Shown here: piece after piece, positions 1 through 13,121 of the stretch
Numbering within the stretch: the stretch's first letter is position 1
Layout of the letters: each line of letters begins with the position of its first letter
Assembly: GCA_029582265.1 (NCBI GenBank)
Contig: CM055822.1
Span: 2,291,057 to 2,355,056 of the forward strand
Length of the DNA stretch: 64,000 nucleotides
DNA from: Zoroaster sp. YZ-2022
Lineage: Eukaryota; Echinodermata; Asteroidea; Forcipulatida; Zoroasteridae
Direction: 5' to 3'
Translations under genes and position numbers: made by a program
The notes under the pieces: generated by a model
Told to the model about the DNA's origin: nothing
Database searches by the model: none
What the model saw: the letters and a program-made list of their open reading frames with translations, nothing else

Positions 1-343
1 TTTTGTGTACAAAGCAATGGGGACATATATATCTGGGCAGCGCTAGGAATTAGGGAGGGTGAAATCTCGCACGCACATCCCTGATCTCGCGATATTTGAC
101 GTGTTAAAAATGTTTATTTAATGATGACTAAAATTTTAACAATTTATAATTCTATATTTTTAAGGGAAGTCAAACCTTCCTAAAACTATCCCTTTCTGAA
201 CATAAAATATTAAGGATTAACAAATTAGTTACTTTGATATCGCATTTTTAGCATCGCGGGATTTCAATTTTGTGTACAAAGCAATGGGGACATATATATC
301 TGGGCAGCCTACAGAATTGGGGTTTAAAACTCGCTTTTTCCCC

Positions 344-843
344 NNNNNNNNNNNNNNNNNNNNNNNNNNNNNNNNNNNNNNNNNNNNNNNNNNNNNNNNN
401 NNNNNNNNNNNNNNNNNNNNNNNNNNNNNNNNNNNNNNNNNNNNNNNNNNNNNNNNNNNNNNNNNNNNNNNNNNNNNNNNNNNNNNNNNNNNNNNNNNNN
501 NNNNNNNNNNNNNNNNNNNNNNNNNNNNNNNNNNNNNNNNNNNNNNNNNNNNNNNNNNNNNNNNNNNNNNNNNNNNNNNNNNNNNNNNNNNNNNNNNNNN
601 NNNNNNNNNNNNNNNNNNNNNNNNNNNNNNNNNNNNNNNNNNNNNNNNNNNNNNNNNNNNNNNNNNNNNNNNNNNNNNNNNNNNNNNNNNNNNNNNNNNN
701 NNNNNNNNNNNNNNNNNNNNNNNNNNNNNNNNNNNNNNNNNNNNNNNNNNNNNNNNNNNNNNNNNNNNNNNNNNNNNNNNNNNNNNNNNNNNNNNNNNNN
801 NNNNNNNNNNNNNNNNNNNNNNNNNNNNNNNNNNNNNNNNNNN
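344..843. other. Assembly gap (N run)
   Basis: About 500 unknown bases. A 40-bp sequence starting TTTTGTGTACAAAGC occurs at 1 and again at about 269, just before the gap, suggesting that the gap falls in a tandem or dispersed repeat with about 268-bp spacing. Open frames across the N run are meaningless. Confidence 0.95.
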
Positions 844-2009
844 GGTCCATAATTAGTAATATTGTTATTGGGTATCTTTAGTACCAAATCTAATCGATAC
901 ATCTCCTATAGTCCTGTACAGGGTGTTAGAAACCACACCAGAGCTAGTCTTATATTGAGCAACTCGCCAACAATATTTAAAAAACATAACCAAATAAATT
1001 TGACACCGCTCTGATACACTTCTATTGGGATATTGGTAACGACCAATTCCAGCGGATCCAGGGGGGGGGCCAACGGGGGCCATGGCCCCCAAAAAACCGA
1101 AGCTGTACGCCCCCAAAAAAAAAAAAAAAAGAAAAAAAAAAAAAAAAAAAAAGAAAAAGAAAAGAAGAGAAGAGAGAAGAAAAAAGGGGAAAAGAGGAGA
1201 CAAAACAAAACCCCACAACTGTACGCCCCCTCCTCGTGCAGCTAAGTCTTGCTTATACGTCCAGCTTTTGTTAAAGTACATGCAAATTACAACACACTGA
1301 TTGGCTACATGAATGTGTTCATAATCCTACCTCACGATCCAACATTGCCACAAAATTTGCAATGGTAGTTTGTGCCAGTTAATAGCTGCATTAGACGAGG
1401 CGTACAGTGATTGTATGCGTATGGCTTATGCACACGCGACTGGTTGTGTGGGGTTTCCTGGATATTAGGTGACCCGATGCAACGTCCGCAATGTGAGGCC
1501 TACGTTTAGACTCTGGCGCGAACATCGCGTGCATAAAACGCATTTCAATCTTGTGAGTACGAGCAGGAGCAGTGACTTGAAAGATTCGTCTTCCATCGTC
1601 ATATGAGCAGTAAGTATCAACGTAAAATACAGTGGGCTGTTTTGCAGCACTGTGTAGATTACACAATAATGTATGTACATACCATAACACTCCTGGGGAC
1701 TCCATGCGGGCACCAGCCTAACCCAGATGAGTGGCCATATCTTAAAAACATGTCAATGATTGTTTTTCTGAAAATCTACCCTTTTGTAAGAAAAGTCCAA
1801 TTTTTGATCAATAATAACTGCCGTTAATTCCAGAGTTCTGTGTCATCAATGGATTATTTCAGGCGGCTTTTATTTAAACATTAATTTGCATTAATAATCT
1901 TTAAGCAACTTGCACACGATTAGCAGCGTAAGTTTGTCATAATCACAATACAACGCCACACAATTCCCAGTAGAGCCGGCTAGCTCCTGTGCACGGCCCA
2001 GCTATGGGA
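844..2009. other. No recognisable gene; A-rich tract
   Basis: Contains a G run and CCCCC tract around 1060-1115 followed by an almost pure A/G tract (1115-1200). Open frames on the minus strand at 1391-1713 encode nothing I recognise. Confidence 0.5.
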
Positions 2010-2014
2010 AAGGA

Positions 2015-2155
2015 AAAAGTGTCAATGGAGAGTGATCGCCTGGAGTCTCTCATCCTCCTTCAAGCTCATCGTGACCGTCTCCCAACCACCACTCGGGTTA
2101 TTGAGTACTTCGCCACAAGCGGTGTCCATCGATTGAACTTTAGTTTCTTGCTTTA
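2015..2155 (+). pseudogene. Possible transposase C-terminal remnant
   Basis: A 43-codon frame from ATG at about 2025 reads MESDRLESLILLQAHRDRL and ends at TAA. The pattern of a short acidic lead, hydrophobic stretch and HRD resembles the C-terminal end of transposase-like proteins in which Arg-Leu-x-x-Leu-x-Leu-Leu precedes the terminus. It is too short to assign a family, and no upstream domain is visible. Low certainty. Confidence 0.25.
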
Positions 2156-2315
2156 ACTGGATTGTTGTTGTTTCCTCCAATCTCCACATTTCTGTTGCCA
2201 TACAGGTATTTCAACGACCATTATAGGGCTCATATACAGTGGAAAAGCTAATCTATTTATGAATAATATTTGTCCGCTCAGAGCAACCAGAAGCTAAGCA
2301 TTTCCGGAAACCCTG

Positions 2316-2390
2316 CATTAGTCAAGTGGTTAGACCGCAGGACCTAGCCTACAATCACAAGGTTGCGGGTTCAAATCCAAAGCATCTATC
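2316..2390 (+). repeat. tRNA-derived SINE head
   Basis: An A-box-like segment (AGTCAAGTGGTTAGACC) is followed about 35 bp later by a B-box GGTTCAAATCC at 2368-2378, the spacing of a pol III internal promoter. There is no good acceptor stem, so it is a SINE head rather than a tRNA gene. Confidence 0.5.
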
Positions 2391-5300
2391 ACTGGAAATT
2401 TCATACTAAATCAAGTATTGTCGTCTAGACCCACACAAAACAAACAAACCTCACCAGAAACGTTTTGCGCTCACCAAATACACTTCCTCTCCACTGAGCA
2501 TTTGGCCCCCCTAAACTTTGGGGCCCAGATCCCGCCGTTGATAACGGCCTCCAGTTTCCCTTTTTTACAATCAATCTGTTGATCTATGACGTAGAGAGAA
2601 AACTTTTAGCCAGTTGCTCTAGTAACAATGCAAAAAGTTCCTTGTATCGCATCGTAATAATAAAGTACCTTTCTTGAGAATCTCAGGTAAAACCCTAATT
2701 TCACCGTTTTACGTTAGTATTATGACAATGGTTTAAAGTGGAAGAAATACTGCTTTGAAGATGCGACGGACAAATATTAAAAACGAAATAATCAGCTTTA
2801 CCTCTTTCTGGTCCGGTACATAATGTAAACGCTAATAACCTTCTCCAGCAGGGCCTCCGGGAACTGCGGCGCCTGGAAGCTTCCTGTTCAACTCACATAG
2901 TTTGGTCCCGGTCTGAGTAAGGTTGACAGAGAAACAACGCGAGATTGGACAGACACAAATTGCCGCACCGACAGCGGAAATCCCCGCTCAAGTTGCGGTA
3001 TCCGTTTCCCCTGCGGGATCACGTTCGGCTATTGCCCCACTGAAGTACCGGCTACGCCAGTTAGCAACAGCCGCCGCGTTTTCACATAAGTTGGCAGCCT
3101 CAGCCGACGGGCAATGAACAATCACTAAAAAGAAGCGAAACATCTCTTTTGTGGCCGGTGTTTGAATAATAAGTTTCCTACAAATGCTTGCTGTTGATGA
3201 AACTAAAGTTTCTAGTGAAGCCACAGGTGATGATGTTAGATGATGATGATTATTATTACGACGACAAAAACAACCAATTATGACACAGTATTTCTTTTGG
3301 AGCCACGTTCTTTTGTTATTGAAAAGAAAATTGCACCATAATATTACACCGTCACTCCAGCAAACGCGACTCGAATCATATTGACATCAAACACGAAATT
3401 CAATATACATGTGTCATTGTATGTGCCTGAAAAGCTCGTCTCAGTGCAAAACGCAGTCCTTTAAATTATCACGTACGCCCACAGATCCATCCACCCAAAA
3501 CATACCGATAGAGACTGTATCACTCAATCATTTAATAGTTAATACAATAATTATTGTGGTTGCCTTTAAGATCTAACGTCGCGCCAAGGCTCATGCGGAT
3601 GACGCCAGATATACTTTGCCACTCTGGAGGAAGTCTCGATTCTCTTATAAAGTAACGAGGGTCCGTGGTAATTATTTAACAAGGCGATAGGCTTTCACAC
3701 GACTGGGATTTGCTATTTTTGCTTTATGGATGCGATTTTTTGGTCAAGGCCCTTTATAAAACGGTCTCATGAAAGGGCCTTATTCATTAAATTCAATTTT
3801 TACACCTTGGTTGATAGCTAGTGCGCGAGCCTAGAAGCGTGACGTCATATTTTCTGGAGGCACACAATCCAATGAAATCCATCGTTGTTCTCCCCGAGTC
3901 TGTCTCTCGTCTTTGATAGGATAAATACAGGGAAACCAAAGCCATTTATACCAACCAAATATTCAAGATGATAGATGATAGTTAGCTCAGCGATTAGGAC
4001 AGTGACTGACTGTCTGCACCGAGAATCAAAGGATCCGTCCGAGCAGAGGAAACAAATTGTGTTGTAAAAACTGTCTACTTCAGTATTTAGAAACATTTCA
4101 AGTGGTCCCTTAACTTGAAATGGACATGCTTATTACCAAATTTCTACGAAACAGTGTATAGCTAGGATTGTTATAGGAGCTTGACTGCCGAGCGAGAGGT
4201 CCGAGGATTAAATCCTGCTCAGAGAGAAATGGTGTTGGTATTAAAAAAATTAAAAAATACTTGTTACTTATTTACAACATTTAAAGCGGGTATATCGTCA
4301 CCGATTAGAGCAAGGCTTGCAGCTTGACATTGAATCCCGAACTGAAGTTTTAGATGAACTCAGATGAACCAGTTAGGTATGGCATGTTCAGAAGTCCCAT
4401 GATTAATTATTCATAAAACGCCCATGACAGTTTAGACAACCGATTGGACAAAACGTAATCGTAATGAGTGTATTAACGGATAGGCAAAGACATGGCTTTA
4501 ATCAGAGCAGCGTGTATGTGACACAGCTGTTCGCCAGCTGTTTAGTGTGGCACGCGACGTGGATTTACCCAGTTCTATTTGGTTTATTCAACAAAAATTA
4601 CATTTGAAAGCGTAATCGATGCCGCGTATTTATAAATGGAATAAAAGTTTGATGCTTTTACCGCCTTCGGTCTCACCTTCGGCTCTCGGTTCGCTTATCA
4701 CCTGCAACATTCATGCCCAAAACCGGTTCATTAACCCGCGGTAAAGAACCGCCCGACAAACTTTGATAAGACTGCATATAACGTATTCGTTTGGAACAGT
4801 AGCATTCGCCGAGAGAAAAGAGAAGTTGAATTCTCGAGAATTTATATAGGAATCTGGGGCCAAAGGCAACGAATAAAACATTAGCTTAACTTTGGCGTCT
4901 TATCCAATTAGAACACCTGACGCGTACCTAAGTATAGGAACGTGTGCAAAAATCAGGTTATACAACAGGTTCTACGTCCATAAGGAGAAGGCATGCGAGG
5001 AAATAAAGTGACAACATAGAGAGTAGGCGGAGTGTTTGGGTGTTCTGAGGGATTCTGCCTGTATTTACTAGTATAATAGCAAAAAACAATGCTTACTGGG
5101 CATGGGCATGCTAAGTAGTGGTGTATTAACTTTTTTCATTTTTTGGGGTAAAATATACCATTTGACACAAACTCAAAATACAGATTAAATTCCCGACGTT
5201 CAGAAGTTCAGATATACCAACAAGTTTGTGAATTTACCGACGAACTGTTGTCAACCAAGTCACGATGTGTTCATAGTAGCAACACATACGCGTCACCCAG

Positions 5301-7500
5301 CTCAGGGTCATGATTGCGAAATCCATATAAGACTTTAAACGTTCGCTTGTAGCAGACGTAACACTCGGCAAAGTAATTAATGAGCAAGGAACAAAATCAA
5401 ATAATCGTTTGCACACGTTTGAAAATGTGCAGGAAATAGTTGAAATTTCTGTCTGTACAGAATATTGATTATATTTAAATATATTTGACTACAACAACTG
5501 AAAAAAAAAAAAAGATTTACCAAAAAATATCGATATTTAAGTGGAAAAATTTAAAAGAAAAGTGTTATATTACCATAACATATTACAATTTTGAACTATT
5601 TTGGTTTTACGTAATAAAAACAGGCATACTGTCGTATAAATCAGCATAAATGAATAAAAAATTTTAGTGTTTTTAGGGCGAGCAAAAGATTGTACAGAGT
5701 TTTAAAAACGAATTTAGTTTTATACGATAGTCTATTTCGTCTATTTCGACTTTCTGCATAGTGATTGGCACACTAAAAGTCAAAACAGGGTTGTAAAAAA
5801 TATAAATAAAATATATTTAAATATTTAAAATAAATTTGAAACATATCATTATTAAATCATCAATTAAATGTGCTAAGTCAGTGGCAGAAAAATGAAAGAA
5901 AAAACATGGTGAACAGTCATGAACCACTCGTCATGAACATGCGGCTACATGTGTATCCCGCTGGGTTTCACTGACCATTATAGATAGAAAGGATACAGAC
6001 ATACCGCGCGGCGGAGCGTGAATACTGGTACAGCACAGAGAGGGTCGTTCGCTTGACGCAGATCGTTAGGTGCGTGGCGTACTGGAAAACTTAGCAAATG
6101 AAAACTCACCATACTCCACACATGTACAATCTTTGCTCGTCTGAAAAAATGTGTGTGACTTTGTTTGAATATTTTTAAATATTGTGATGAGCACAGCATT
6201 GCATTGACATGACTAAAGAACTTTTGAAATGCCTTAGAATAATGTCATTTTCCCAAACATTTTGGGAAACATTTGAAAAGTGTATATGACGCACTATATT
6301 AATTTTTGTCATGGCTTATAAAAAATAAAATCATAGAGATTTTACTACAGAACTTAAAGAGTAATTGCCGTATACAACGTTTATTCATGACAAATTTCTT
6401 TTAAAACTACCAAAATGAAGATCATTTTTCGATGAAAATCGACAGTTCTACAGTAACGTTGGCTACTGCCGCCGTTATCCTACGGCGTGGAGTAGTGAGT
6501 GGGTATTATAGCATAGGAGCATGACACCATTATGACTGAGCGGGTCAGCAACGATGATCATATGTTGGCCACCCTTTACTGACCGTGGTCGGTTGTAGTC
6601 ATGGTCGGAGTTCAGAATATTTTAGGGGGTTGAGGAATCCAAGAACGATTTTCAGTACTCACAAAATTACAATGAAATAATCAAAGGAGAAAAAACAAAG
6701 TACAGTGAGGGGGAATATGGATGGAAAGCCTTGAGGGAGAAATACCTTACCGTTTGTATTCTTAGCCCCTTTAGGTACATCCCCCTGGATCCGCCAGTGG
6801 TAGTGGTGTACTAGCGCAGCCACGTCGTGCCGGAAGGTTGTGGTACGCGCAAAGCTCTCGAGCGGTCGTGGGGAGCATGACACACGGATATCCATGATTG
6901 AGCGCGTTCGCCACGGCGACTGTTGGCCAAGCTTCTGAGATCGTGAATCGGTGTGTAGTGAACACCAGCGCAGTCACGTCGTGCTGCAGAACGGGTTGTG
7001 GCACGCAATAAAGCTTTCCTGCTGGTGTTGAATTTTAAAATAAACACTAATACTGTCCCCGGGCCTCCAGCCCAGTCACACACTATAACATATTGTAAAA
7101 AAGGTAATTATTCATTTTATAACCTCGCTTCTTGTGGCCATGACGTGTTTCTCTTTTCTAATTCTAGAAAATGCCTTAGAACAAAAGTTAAATCCTTTTG
7201 TAATTTAAATTTTTTCTATAATAATTCTAAATTCTAAACACTACTGTATATTGGAATTATGGCAAAAACTTCATCATCATGGTATAGGAGAAAGCATTGT
7301 TTCAATAAATCTGATGCCGTAGACACAAATATATTTTGTTACATTGTAACCTTTCAATTAGCCTTTGCAGAGAAACCCAACTATGGGACTGAAAACATTA
7401 GGAAATCAAAATGTCAACATACAGATGGGATTTTAAATTAGACCTGCTTAACAATATAACATGAAACCGAGAGCGAAATAATTAAGAAAAGCACATTGTC
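2391..7500. other. Gene-poor flank with scattered repeat debris
   Basis: No frame over 100 codons is recognisable. A CpG-richer patch lies at 2840-3130 and includes a 64-codon plus frame of unknown meaning. Decayed tRNA-like sequences with B-box-like segments occur near 3985-4060 and 4170-4220. Short direct repeats of about 50 bp occur at 6805-6857 and 6958-7017. Confidence 0.5.
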
Positions 7501-7593
7501 ATTAATGCCTTCTCTGTTTTATTAGTAGTGTGCAGCTGTATGCGCTATGGCTACAGTGCAGGCCTGCATGTAGATATATTTGTTTTTACGCAG

Positions 7594-7779
7594 AGTCGCG
7601 TCGGTCCGAGGATTGGCACCCGTGCGATACGGCGAGAGGGCGAAAGAGACGTGTTCAAGCAAATATTGGAAAATGGAACGCGGATCGAAGATAAGCTGTT
7701 ATCAACACTTGTACTTGAGCACAAGCTGACAAGGAAATGGCATTGCCTTCCCTCCCAAGTTAAACCCAACACTTCCTAG
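7594..7779 (+). CDS. Candidate exon of unknown gene
   Basis: A pyrimidine-rich acceptor (TTTTTACGCAG) precedes an open frame with charged, protein-like composition (REGERDVFKQILENG) ending at TAG. No domain is recognised. It could be the terminal exon of a plus-strand gene or chance. Confidence 0.2.
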   Translation, partial: SRVGPRIGTRAIRREGERDVFKQILENGTRIEDKLLSTLVLEHKLTRKWHCLPSQVKPNTS

Positions 7780-8071
7780 GCATCAATCACGTTTAAAAAT
7801 GAACCATAGTTTCCATTCGAACACAATAAACAGGAGTAGCTTCCTGCCACAACTATTTATTTGAAATAAAACAAATGAGCCATTACCAAATCGAATAACA
7901 TCTAAAAACAGTTTATCACTACAAAATCTCAAATTTAGCGGATGGACTGCCAGGAAATAGTTTTGCCCAATACCTTCGCTCCAGCCGATTGTCCAAATAA
8001 TCCAAACGTGTGCTCCAAAATGGCAGCGCGTTCCGGGTGCAAATCAATACACCAAAATTTAGGAGAGTTGA

Positions 8072-8290
8072 AAGGGACTTTATCGTCACGATCAAACCAG
8101 ACCTCAACAGGGCATGGAATCAGTGTCCCTGTTTAAGATAAACACAATTTGACTTTGAAATTACTGGCTGTGTTATACAGCAGCAACGGTAATGACGTGG
8201 TGGGCGCTTTTCTTCAAGGGTGTTATTTTCAGCCACTGAGTTAATTTAAAACTAGCACTCTGATTCCATGCCCTGCCTATTAATGACAGA
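8072..8290 (+). repeat. Dispersed element with inverted CAGGGCATGGAATC ends
   Basis: Contains CAGGGCATGGAATCA and, about 150 bp later, its inverted counterpart TGATTCCATGCCCTG. A second copy occurs at 58980-59195, sharing also the flank TCGTCACGATCA. The CAGGG termini resemble short hAT-type MITEs, but no clear target duplication was found. Confidence 0.55.
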
Positions 8291-8309
8291 TGATTGTCAC
8301 TTTAAGTAA

Positions 8310-8450
8310 AGTAAAGTAAGAAAGAACTGTTTGTGGTGACATCATGTGAACATTCTCTTTTTGTAGTAAATTGTTCTGAAATAAACTGGTGGTTGCTACA
8401 ACTGGACGTTTCGATCCAGTATGTTCTGATCGTCTTCTGGAGGAGGGAGT
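8310..8450 (+). repeat. Dispersed repeat with hammerhead-like core, copy 1
   Basis: Shares GTGACA(C/T)CATGTGAA, the AGTTCTGAAA-type segment and ACGTTTCGATC with copies at 13535-13670 and 52700-52780. On the minus strand this copy carries AGAAGACGATCAG, a six-base loop, then CTGGATCGAAACGTC. That pattern recalls the stem II and GAAAC part of the ribozymes in Penelope-like elements. Confidence 0.45.
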
Positions 8451-8639
8451 TTGATGCCATCAGTTTGATACTATCATCAACTTTCACACAAGAAAAAATA
8501 CTGTTTTTAATTTATTTTTAATTAGTTTAAATTGCCGGTTCTATAATTTGTCTTTACTGAGGATCTACCCGAAAAGAAACTAGGAAAATATTATTGTTAT
8601 TTAAACAAATATTGATTTGTTTTGCAATTTTCCTCTCTA

Positions 8640-8832
8640 GGGAAAACACATGGGGTTTCTTTTGGAATTTAAACCATTCAGCCAGGTCATTGAGGAGGCG
8701 AGAGTGCTCCCTGAGGCTGCTGCAGCGTTGCGGGATCAAAAATTAATGATATGCAAAGATGGGCTGAAATTAGAGGGTCGCTTCCATTTCCAAAACATTA
8801 CACTTTTTCAGCAGATCGTCTGGTGCTCATAG
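8640..8832. other. Open stretch, possible exon on either strand
   Basis: Plus strand: acceptor-like TTTTCCTCTCTAG then a 60-codon frame (FKPFSQVIEEARVLPEAAAA). Minus strand: a comparably open frame (EHSRLLNDLAEWFKFQKK). Neither is recognised and no convincing donor follows on the plus strand. Confidence 0.2.
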
Positions 8833-8896
8833 TTGATATGTTCAAAGAAATACAATGCTAATAGGTTTTAACCAATAATGGGTAGAATAATCATGT

Positions 8897-9495
8897 CCGA
8901 CCTGCCACTTTTCTCATTGAATATAACCAATAATGTAATCTTACCCAACCAGTAAGGGTGGAGAAATATATGGATGATGATGGGACATAATAGGCTACTT
9001 CAAAATTTCTTCCAGGATATTTATTTCATAAAAATCAGGCATTATATGGTATACAATGACTTTCTCATAGTCATGTCAGTCTGATTTCTTGTCAACTCCC
9101 CAAGTGACCAACATCACCGGTCATTGTATATTGCGTACGAAGTAACTATAATCTGTGGGATCCCTATTCATTTTCTGAAGGGTGACTTTTTAGAAGGGAA
9201 TAAATTAAGTCCGAAAACCATCCTCAAAAGTGGATTTTAAAGATAGTTTTGGAATACCTATACTATATGGAATGCAGGGCCAAATTTTTTTCCTTTTTGA
9301 ATTTACCCCAAGGAACTGCAGTTGTGTATTTTTACAGGGTCAGATTACATAAATTGGCATAAGTAACATTAATTGTGGGGCCCCCATATCTATAATAGTT
9401 TTTCCTTTCTGTACCCCCAAAAAATCGATAGAATAATTTTTGCTGGTTAGTGGTTCCAAAAATTTTTCAAAAAGCCCTTAAAAAGTGGCAGTCGG
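8897..9495 (+). mobile_element. MITE with CCGAC-TGCCACTTTT inverted ends, copy 1
   Basis: The left end is CCGACCTGCCACTTTT and the right end is AAAAAGTGGCAGTCGG, a near-perfect inverted pair. A diverged reverse-orientation copy lies at 13733-14166. There is no coding capacity, so it is non-autonomous. The two copies form a large inverted repeat 4.2 kb apart. Confidence 0.65.
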
Positions 9496-9639
9496 ATGCA
9501 ACATTCTTTCCAATCGAGCAAAATTGTCTGACAACCTTCTGATAACCGAGTTTGAGACCAAGGTGCAATTTGCTGAAAAGCCATTGCAATTATAGGTAAG
9601 TCATTACAATGATAACACTGTCTCCATATCGCATGGGCA

Positions 9640-11570
9640 CACTGGGCAGTTGCCCGGGGACCCTGATTTACGGGCCCCGAGATTCACTTTGAAAAATAAA
9701 AATTAAGGTTCATATTGTTAAAATAGCAGTGGCGTTAATGTGGAATCAGGGGCTTCCTTGTATACCGGAAATGAATGTTGGATCCTGGGACCAGCTAGCG
9801 TTTAAATTGATATTTGGACCGAGGCTGTCGGACCCACCTTCACACCGCCCGGTCTTAGCAGAGGAAGCAGCCCAGCAACAGTGCAACACTCCAGCACTCC
9901 CTTTATGCGTTTTGTGTTGGGGCGAGGGGTTAGGGGAGCCCCAGTACATTCTTGTGCTCAGGCCTCAAATATGCTAGACAGCCCTGAATGATAAAACCAT
10001 TGAATGCCTCTTCCATTCACCCCACAGACAGTCTCCTTTTTTTAGAATAACGTTAATGATGTAATTGGGTCTGTCCACACTAATGAATATGTTGAGCGCA
10101 ATCTTTAGGATTTTAAACCAATCTCAGATTATCAAAATTGGGCACAATCTCAAAGGATTGCGCTGCTTTCGTGAAGTTTCAAAAAATTGGGGATTTGGAA
10201 GCAACAGGGGGAATTATTTGTAAGTTAGATGACAGGTACAGTATACAATAATTGTGCCACAACTTTGTAAAATTATATTGCCAACAAGAATTTTTGGATA
10301 AACAAAATAAATACACAATAAGCCACACACTAAAAAGGTAAAAGGGGACACAGTTCAGACAAAAGTTAAAGGGTGGTGGATCAAATTTATTTTCCCCACA
10401 ACAAATGACAGATGCCATAACAAAACAAAGCTGTTATTTTTACGACGAGCCCAAAACAATAATTGAGGAATAAACTACCTCAAATTTTAGGGCAACTTTT
10501 AAAAATAATGCTCACCAACAATTAATTAACACATTCCCGACTTTTGGGAGTTCTGAATGTACAATTTTTGATTGAAACACTGTACATATAAAATTGAGTG
10601 AACTGGTTTGTATGCAACCATCAATTGAACCTCATTTGGCTGCAGTGTACATGGACTATTAGAAGTCCCGCTGCGCCGAAGTCCCATATCTTTCAGGGTT
10701 TAAAAATCTACGGTCAAGGAAAAGCAAGGCTAGAAATCTACAGATTGCGCAAATCCTGAGACATGTAAACATGTGTGACATTTTAGAGGAACATGGGACA
10801 TAATAATAAAATGAAGTACTTTGTCACTTAATTTTTTCTGTGTACATTCCAAGTGCCTTTGAGGATTATGTTTTCAAAAATTTGAGAAAACTTTCTCAGT
10901 AAATTAGTAATTACGACTGTGATCACACAGATGTTATGTGTTTGTAATGGACAGAACATTTAATCAGAAATTGATTAGAAGTACTTTTAATAAAACAGAT
11001 TTATTCACCCACATGTTGTCCCTTGATCAATACTATTCCCGTAAGGATTTTTACCTGAAAAATCAAGACATCCCTCCCTGGTATTAAACAAATAACAGAG
11101 TTATGTTTGTAACGTGGACGACATTTGTCCACAAATTGTTCTGTCCACATACATACCTGGTATATTTCATATGCTAATTTCTAAAATATCCAGATGATGT
11201 CTTATTTTTTGGCTCATAACAATTCAAGAGGACTTTAGGGATGCAACACATGCGTAAATTGAAGCATTTGGAGTAATTATTCTAATTCTATGTATCACTT
11301 TCCTGTCAATCCTACCCCACACGCTAAATAACATGTTGAGTAAATTCTCAACTCATAAAACCCTATGATTTCTCCCTTCCAAAATCACCTTCAATTATCG
11401 ACCATTACTATACATTAATGGTGTTCGCTTACTTTAAAAACATATTTTAATAGATACTTTTTTTTCTCGCCAAAATGTCAGCGTCTTTGACGTGTTTTCG
11501 CACATACCTTCAACGACAATGCCTATTTTCAAAATGATAACCAATGCGACCAAAATAAGTCCTTATATAG
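9640..11570. other. No recognisable gene; repeat-like debris
   Basis: A CACTGGGCAGTTGCCCGGGG palindrome-rich segment at about 9639-9680 resembles a transposon remnant. The remainder is AT-rich with no supported feature. Confidence 0.4.
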
Positions 11571-11576
11571 AGGTAT

Positions 11577-11690
11577 CAAAAGTCTATTACAGAATAAAGT
11601 CTATTATAGAATAAAGTCTATATAGGAGCCAGATTTATTATAGAATAAAGTCTATTATAGAATAAAGTTTATTATAGAAAAAGTCTAGAG
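11577..11690. repeat. Short tandem repeat, about 17-bp palindromic unit
   Basis: TCTATTATAGAATAAAG and variants repeat about six times. Each unit is partly self-complementary. Confidence 0.75.
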
Positions 11691-11896
11691 AAAAAAAGCC
11701 CAGAACCGCGGGCAAAATTCTTCAAAATTCTTCTTTTTAAATATTGATTTCAATTTAGCCGGTTAATGGCCGGTTAGCCAGTTAGCAAATTTCTAAATAG
11801 TTTAGTGCGGTTTCAGGCGTGTTAACCATCCCAGCACTGGCGTTAACTGTGTTATAATAATACCTTATTTTTTGAGATTGGTGGATTTATTCTCAG

Positions 11897-12104
11897 AAGG
11901 AAGTACGAGCCAATCAAGACCGTCAGAGCCCATCTGCCAGCTACTGAGAACACTGGATGAAGTCATGGCAAAAGTTTGGAAGCCCGGGAAGAGAATGATT
12001 TCAACATTCCTGTTGTTCTCACTAGCCGCTAGGGGATGTGTCAGTGAACCCGCCCCAGGACGTTGGACTGTTCACGACATGATGGGAGGTTACGTGGATG
12101 ATAG
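11897..12104 (+). CDS. Candidate exon of a plus-strand gene
   Basis: Bounded by acceptor TTATTCTCAG and donor GTGATG, open in one frame (phase 1 in, phase 2 out), with protein-like composition including LLRTLDEVMAKVWKPG and GRWTVHDMMGGYVDD. The local base composition is more GC-rich than its surroundings. I recognise no domain. It could pair with the exons at 13122 and 15334. Confidence 0.35.
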
Positions 12105-12194
12105 GTGATGCTATTTCCCCAAGAGTCAATGTCCATTTACTTACTCAGGAATGAGAATTTTAAGATGGTACCTAGGTAATCATAAAAAGTATAT

Positions 12195-12440
12195 AACATA
12201 CATGCAGTGTGATTGAGATTGCCTGTACCGGGTACGGGTGAGAAATACCCTAGGTGACAATGACCCTTTCTGTTACTACATCTACATTCATAGGATGATG
12301 AGATTGCTCTGGGTACACTGCAGGAGTACCCCTAGATGACAATGTGACCCTTCTGTACATTGCTAATCTACATGTGTAGGACTGATAGAGATTGCCTGGG
12401 TACCACTGGGGGAAACCCAGAGTGACAATGATCCATTCAG
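12195..12440. repeat. Three tandem copies of an about 100-bp unit
   Basis: The units share AGATTGCCTG(G)GTAC and GTGACAATG(A)CCC. They are diverged from each other by substitutions and small indels. Confidence 0.7.
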
Positions 12441-12769
12441 CAGCACTTGGGTGTACACTTATTAAAATCTGTAAAATTTTCAAAAGGCATACATATTCTA
12501 ATACTTTTATTTGTAAAAATTGGCTTTGTATTAAGTCCCACTAAAAATACAATTATGCAACTAATGTTTTCACTCATATCATTACAGGGCGGTCATATAT
12601 AATCCCCAGCTCCACCCTCAGTAATGTTGAAAAATCAGTCACGCCACTTTCATATAAAAAATCCAAGTGCTTGACCGTCCTTAAGTAATAATCATCATGG
12701 ACAGGCTTATAATCCCTAACAAGCTGTTTGATTGACAGACTGGATTATTGTGTATATATACAGAAGTGA

Positions 12770-12915
12770 CTACTCAATTTAAAACATCTATAAAGACTCA
12801 TTTATTTATTTTAGGCACTGTGTATTTTTAAATTGTATTGCATTCTCACACGTAAAGCGCTGTGGATACCGTTTGTGTAAGAGCGCTATATAGCAAATAC
12901 CTTCATTATATTCAT
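12770..12915 (+). mobile_element. LINE 3' end fragment
   Basis: A degenerate TTTAAAACATC..AAGACTCATTTA segment (corresponding to F-K-T-x-L-K-T-H-L-F) is followed by AAAGCGCTGTGGA and GAGCGCTATATAGCAAATAC, the typical 3' terminus of CR1/L2-type LINEs in marine invertebrates (family knowledge). No more of the element is present. Confidence 0.5.
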
Positions 12916-13121
12916 ATGTTCAATCAGACTTTGGAAGCAATCAATCGTTCTGCTATAGGTCTGAATCACGTCACTTGTAGACGTTTGTGTACATAGTAAG
13001 TGCCGTTCGAACGACATAGTAAGTCGTTATGCAAAAAGAAAATACCCAGAGATTGCTGTTAACATAGCGGGAAAAAAAATCTTGAAGGTTTGAACTTGTT
13101 CCATTGTATACATTTCTCAAG

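Noticed and set aside
248..902. Open frames of about 200 codons across the N run
   Set aside because: They consist of undetermined bases.
2316..2390. Functional tRNA gene
   Set aside because: A and B boxes are present but acceptor and anticodon stems do not pair convincingly; it fits a SINE head.
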